Below are positions 4,655 to 5,758 of a stretch of DNA of 5,758 nucleotides, one piece after another. Source of the stretch: Acidimicrobiaceae bacterium (GTDB lineage: Bacteria; Actinomycetota; Acidimicrobiia; Acidimicrobiales; Aldehydirespiratoraceae). The stretch is from contig VXNG01000209.1 in assembly GCA_009840695.1 (NCBI GenBank), positions 1-5,758 on the forward strand. Direction: 5' to 3'. A model generated the notes under the pieces. It searched no databases and was not told the DNA's origin. It saw only the letters and a program-made list of their open reading frames with translations. Position numbers and translations under genes: made by a program. Position 1 is the stretch's first letter, and each line of letters begins with the position of its first letter.

Positions 4655-5758
4655 ATGACACGCACAGAACAGTCCAAGACCCGCCGACCAAAGTATGAGC
4701 CCACCGACCGGGAGCGGTCAGTCCTCGATCAAGTCGAGAACCCGCGCTACGACCGGCAGATCGTCAACGGCCTGGACCCGTTCATCCACGACGGCGCGCC
4801 CGCCGACATGGATGGCTTCTACACACCGGAGGAGCTGGCCGAACTGCGAGAACTCCGCGGGACCGACCGCGACGTCGAGGCCCGGATGCCGGTGAAGATC
4901 ACCCGCCACTACTTCGAGATGGCCAGGGTCAGTCCGGCCCTCCAGAAGCTCGTCAAGGCCTCGGCCGACGAGACCGCCAACCTCGAGGGCGATGAGGACC
5001 CTGCCGGGCAGCTCGACTACAGCCCGGTCGAGGGACTGCTCCACAAGTACGAGATGGCGCTGCTGTACGTGATCTCCACCTGCTCGGCCCACTGCCGGTT
5101 CTGCTACCGCGAGGAGCTGATAGCCCGAAAGGACATCGCGCGGGCCGACGGCACCGTCAAGAAGAAGGGTCTCGCCCAACTCAAGGAGGTGACCGACTAC
5201 ATCACGGCCCACAACGCCGCGGTCGCCAGCAACGGGGGCAAGCACCCTGAGACCGGGCGGCCCAAGCTGCGCGAGATCCTGCTCTCGGGCGGCGATCCGA
5301 TGGTGCTGCCCAACTCCAAGCTGGCCGGCTGGTTCACCGCGCTGGCCGAAGCCGGGGCGGAGGTGATCAGAGTGGGCACCAAGGAGCTGGCCTTCCACCC
5401 TGACCGGTTCGACGACGCGTTCATGTCGATGCTCGACGGGTTCCACGAGGTATACCCGGACGTTGCGCTCCGCCTGATGGTCCACTTCAACCATCCCGAC
5501 GAGCTGCTGACCAAAGCGAGCAACGGCGACTACGTCAAGGGCGAGAACGGCCAGTACCAGTGGCACCCGAGCGTCAAGCGCGCCGTGGACGCGGTCACAT
5601 CCAGGGGTTGGATCTGCATCGAGAACCAGTCGCCGATCATTCGTGGTGTCAACGACGATCCCGACGCCCTCAGGATCCTGCAGCGGACCCTCAAAGCGGC
5701 CCGCATCGAGAACCACTACTTCTTCGGCGGGCGCAACATCGTCGCCTACAAGGCGTTC
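4655..5758 (+). CDS. KamA-family radical SAM aminomutase, divergent (3' end beyond window)
   Basis: KamA-type enzymes use a [4Fe-4S] cluster, S-adenosylmethionine and PLP to move an amino group from C2 to C3 of an amino acid, giving a beta-amino acid. The visible 368 codons begin at an ATG behind a good GAGGA site and contain no stop. A charged N-terminus (1-75) precedes PVKITRHYFEMA (79-90), which parallels the region before the cluster in lysine 2,3-aminomutase (LAM). EGLLHKYEMALLYVISTCSAHCRFCYRE (starting at 126) holds the CX3CX2C cysteines 143, 147 and 150. Arg152 matches LAM Arg134, which binds the substrate carboxylate. ILLSGGDPMVL (208-218), RVGTKE (239-244), HFNHPDEL (277-284) and ENQSPIIRGVND (323-334) all match LAM blocks. 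Extra residues appear before SGGD (about 186-204) and after HFNHP (about 286-305). In the last visible block Arg360 stands where LAM has substrate-selecting Asp293. The PLP lysine lies beyond the edge. Family assignment is firm; the substrate is not known and is probably not lysine. Confidence 0.88.
   Translation, partial: MTRTEQSKTRRPKYEPTDRERSVLDQVENPRYDRQIVNGLDPFIHDGAPADMDGFYTPEELAELRELRGTDRDVEARMPVKITRHYFEMARVSPALQKLVKASADETANLEGDEDPAGQLDYSPVEGLLHKYEMALLYVISTCSAHCRFCYREELIARKDIARADGTVKKKGLAQLKEVTDYITAHNAAVASNGGKHPETGRPKLREILLSGGDPMVLPNSKLAGWFTALAEAGAEVIRVGTKELAFHPDRFDDAFMSMLDGFHEVYPDVALRLMVHFNHPDELLTKASNGDYVKGENGQYQWHPSVKRAVDAVTSRGWICIENQSPIIRGVNDDPDALRILQRTLKAARIENHYFFGGRNIVAYKAF

Noticed and set aside
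4718..5716. A 332-codon open frame on the minus strand opposite the radical SAM gene
   Set aside because: It is rich in Val, Gly, Arg and Leu without any family motif, while the + strand frame carries the CX3CX2C, SGGD and HFNHP motifs. It is an antisense shadow caused by high third-position GC.

Overview
The window is GC-rich throughout, with codon third positions overwhelmingly G or C and GTG or TTG starts in use. The protein sequences look actinobacterial. The serS / small methyltransferase / pdxH cluster and the general protein style suggest a deep-branching, Acidimicrobiia-like actinobacterium, but that placement is inference, not a measured result. Six protein genes fill almost all of the sequence. 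I see no RNA genes, CRISPR arrays, insertion sequences or phage structural genes.

Layout, left to right. (1) On the + strand, a CcdA/DsbD-type membrane thiol-disulfide transporter enters from the left edge already in progress. Its stop overlaps a TTG start of a cytoplasmic zinc hydrolase of the poly-gamma-glutamate hydrolase (PghP/YjqB, formerly DUF867) family. (2) A short convergent junction (1769-1839) has GC-rich dyads and a tail of repeated GGCC/GCTCG-like words. (3) A compact three-gene minus-strand operon follows. In transcription order it is serS (seryl-tRNA synthetase), a class I SAM-dependent methyltransferase one base after the serS stop, and pdxH (pyridoxamine/pyridoxine 5'-phosphate oxidase) 22 bases further on. 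(4) A 218-bp divergent intergenic region (4437-4654) holds an A+T-richer island with two 8-bp palindromes sharing the core ACTAGT, weak promoter candidates for both directions, and a possible 33-codon leader ORF. (5) On the + strand, a radical SAM enzyme of the lysine 2,3-aminomutase (KamA) family starts behind a clear GAGGA ribosome-binding site and runs off the right edge with 368 codons visible.

Functional links are modest. SerS and PdxH are housekeeping enzymes. PdxH makes the PLP that KamA-type aminomutases use as cofactor, so PLP supply and a likely PLP-dependent radical enzyme flank the same divergent promoter; this is suggestive only. The most interesting item is the KamA-like enzyme. 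It keeps the CX3CX2C cluster motif and the arginine that binds the substrate carboxylate. At the position where lysine aminomutase has a substrate-selecting aspartate it has arginine, and it carries two extra segments. This points to a beta-amino-acid-forming enzyme with a non-lysine, possibly acidic, substrate.
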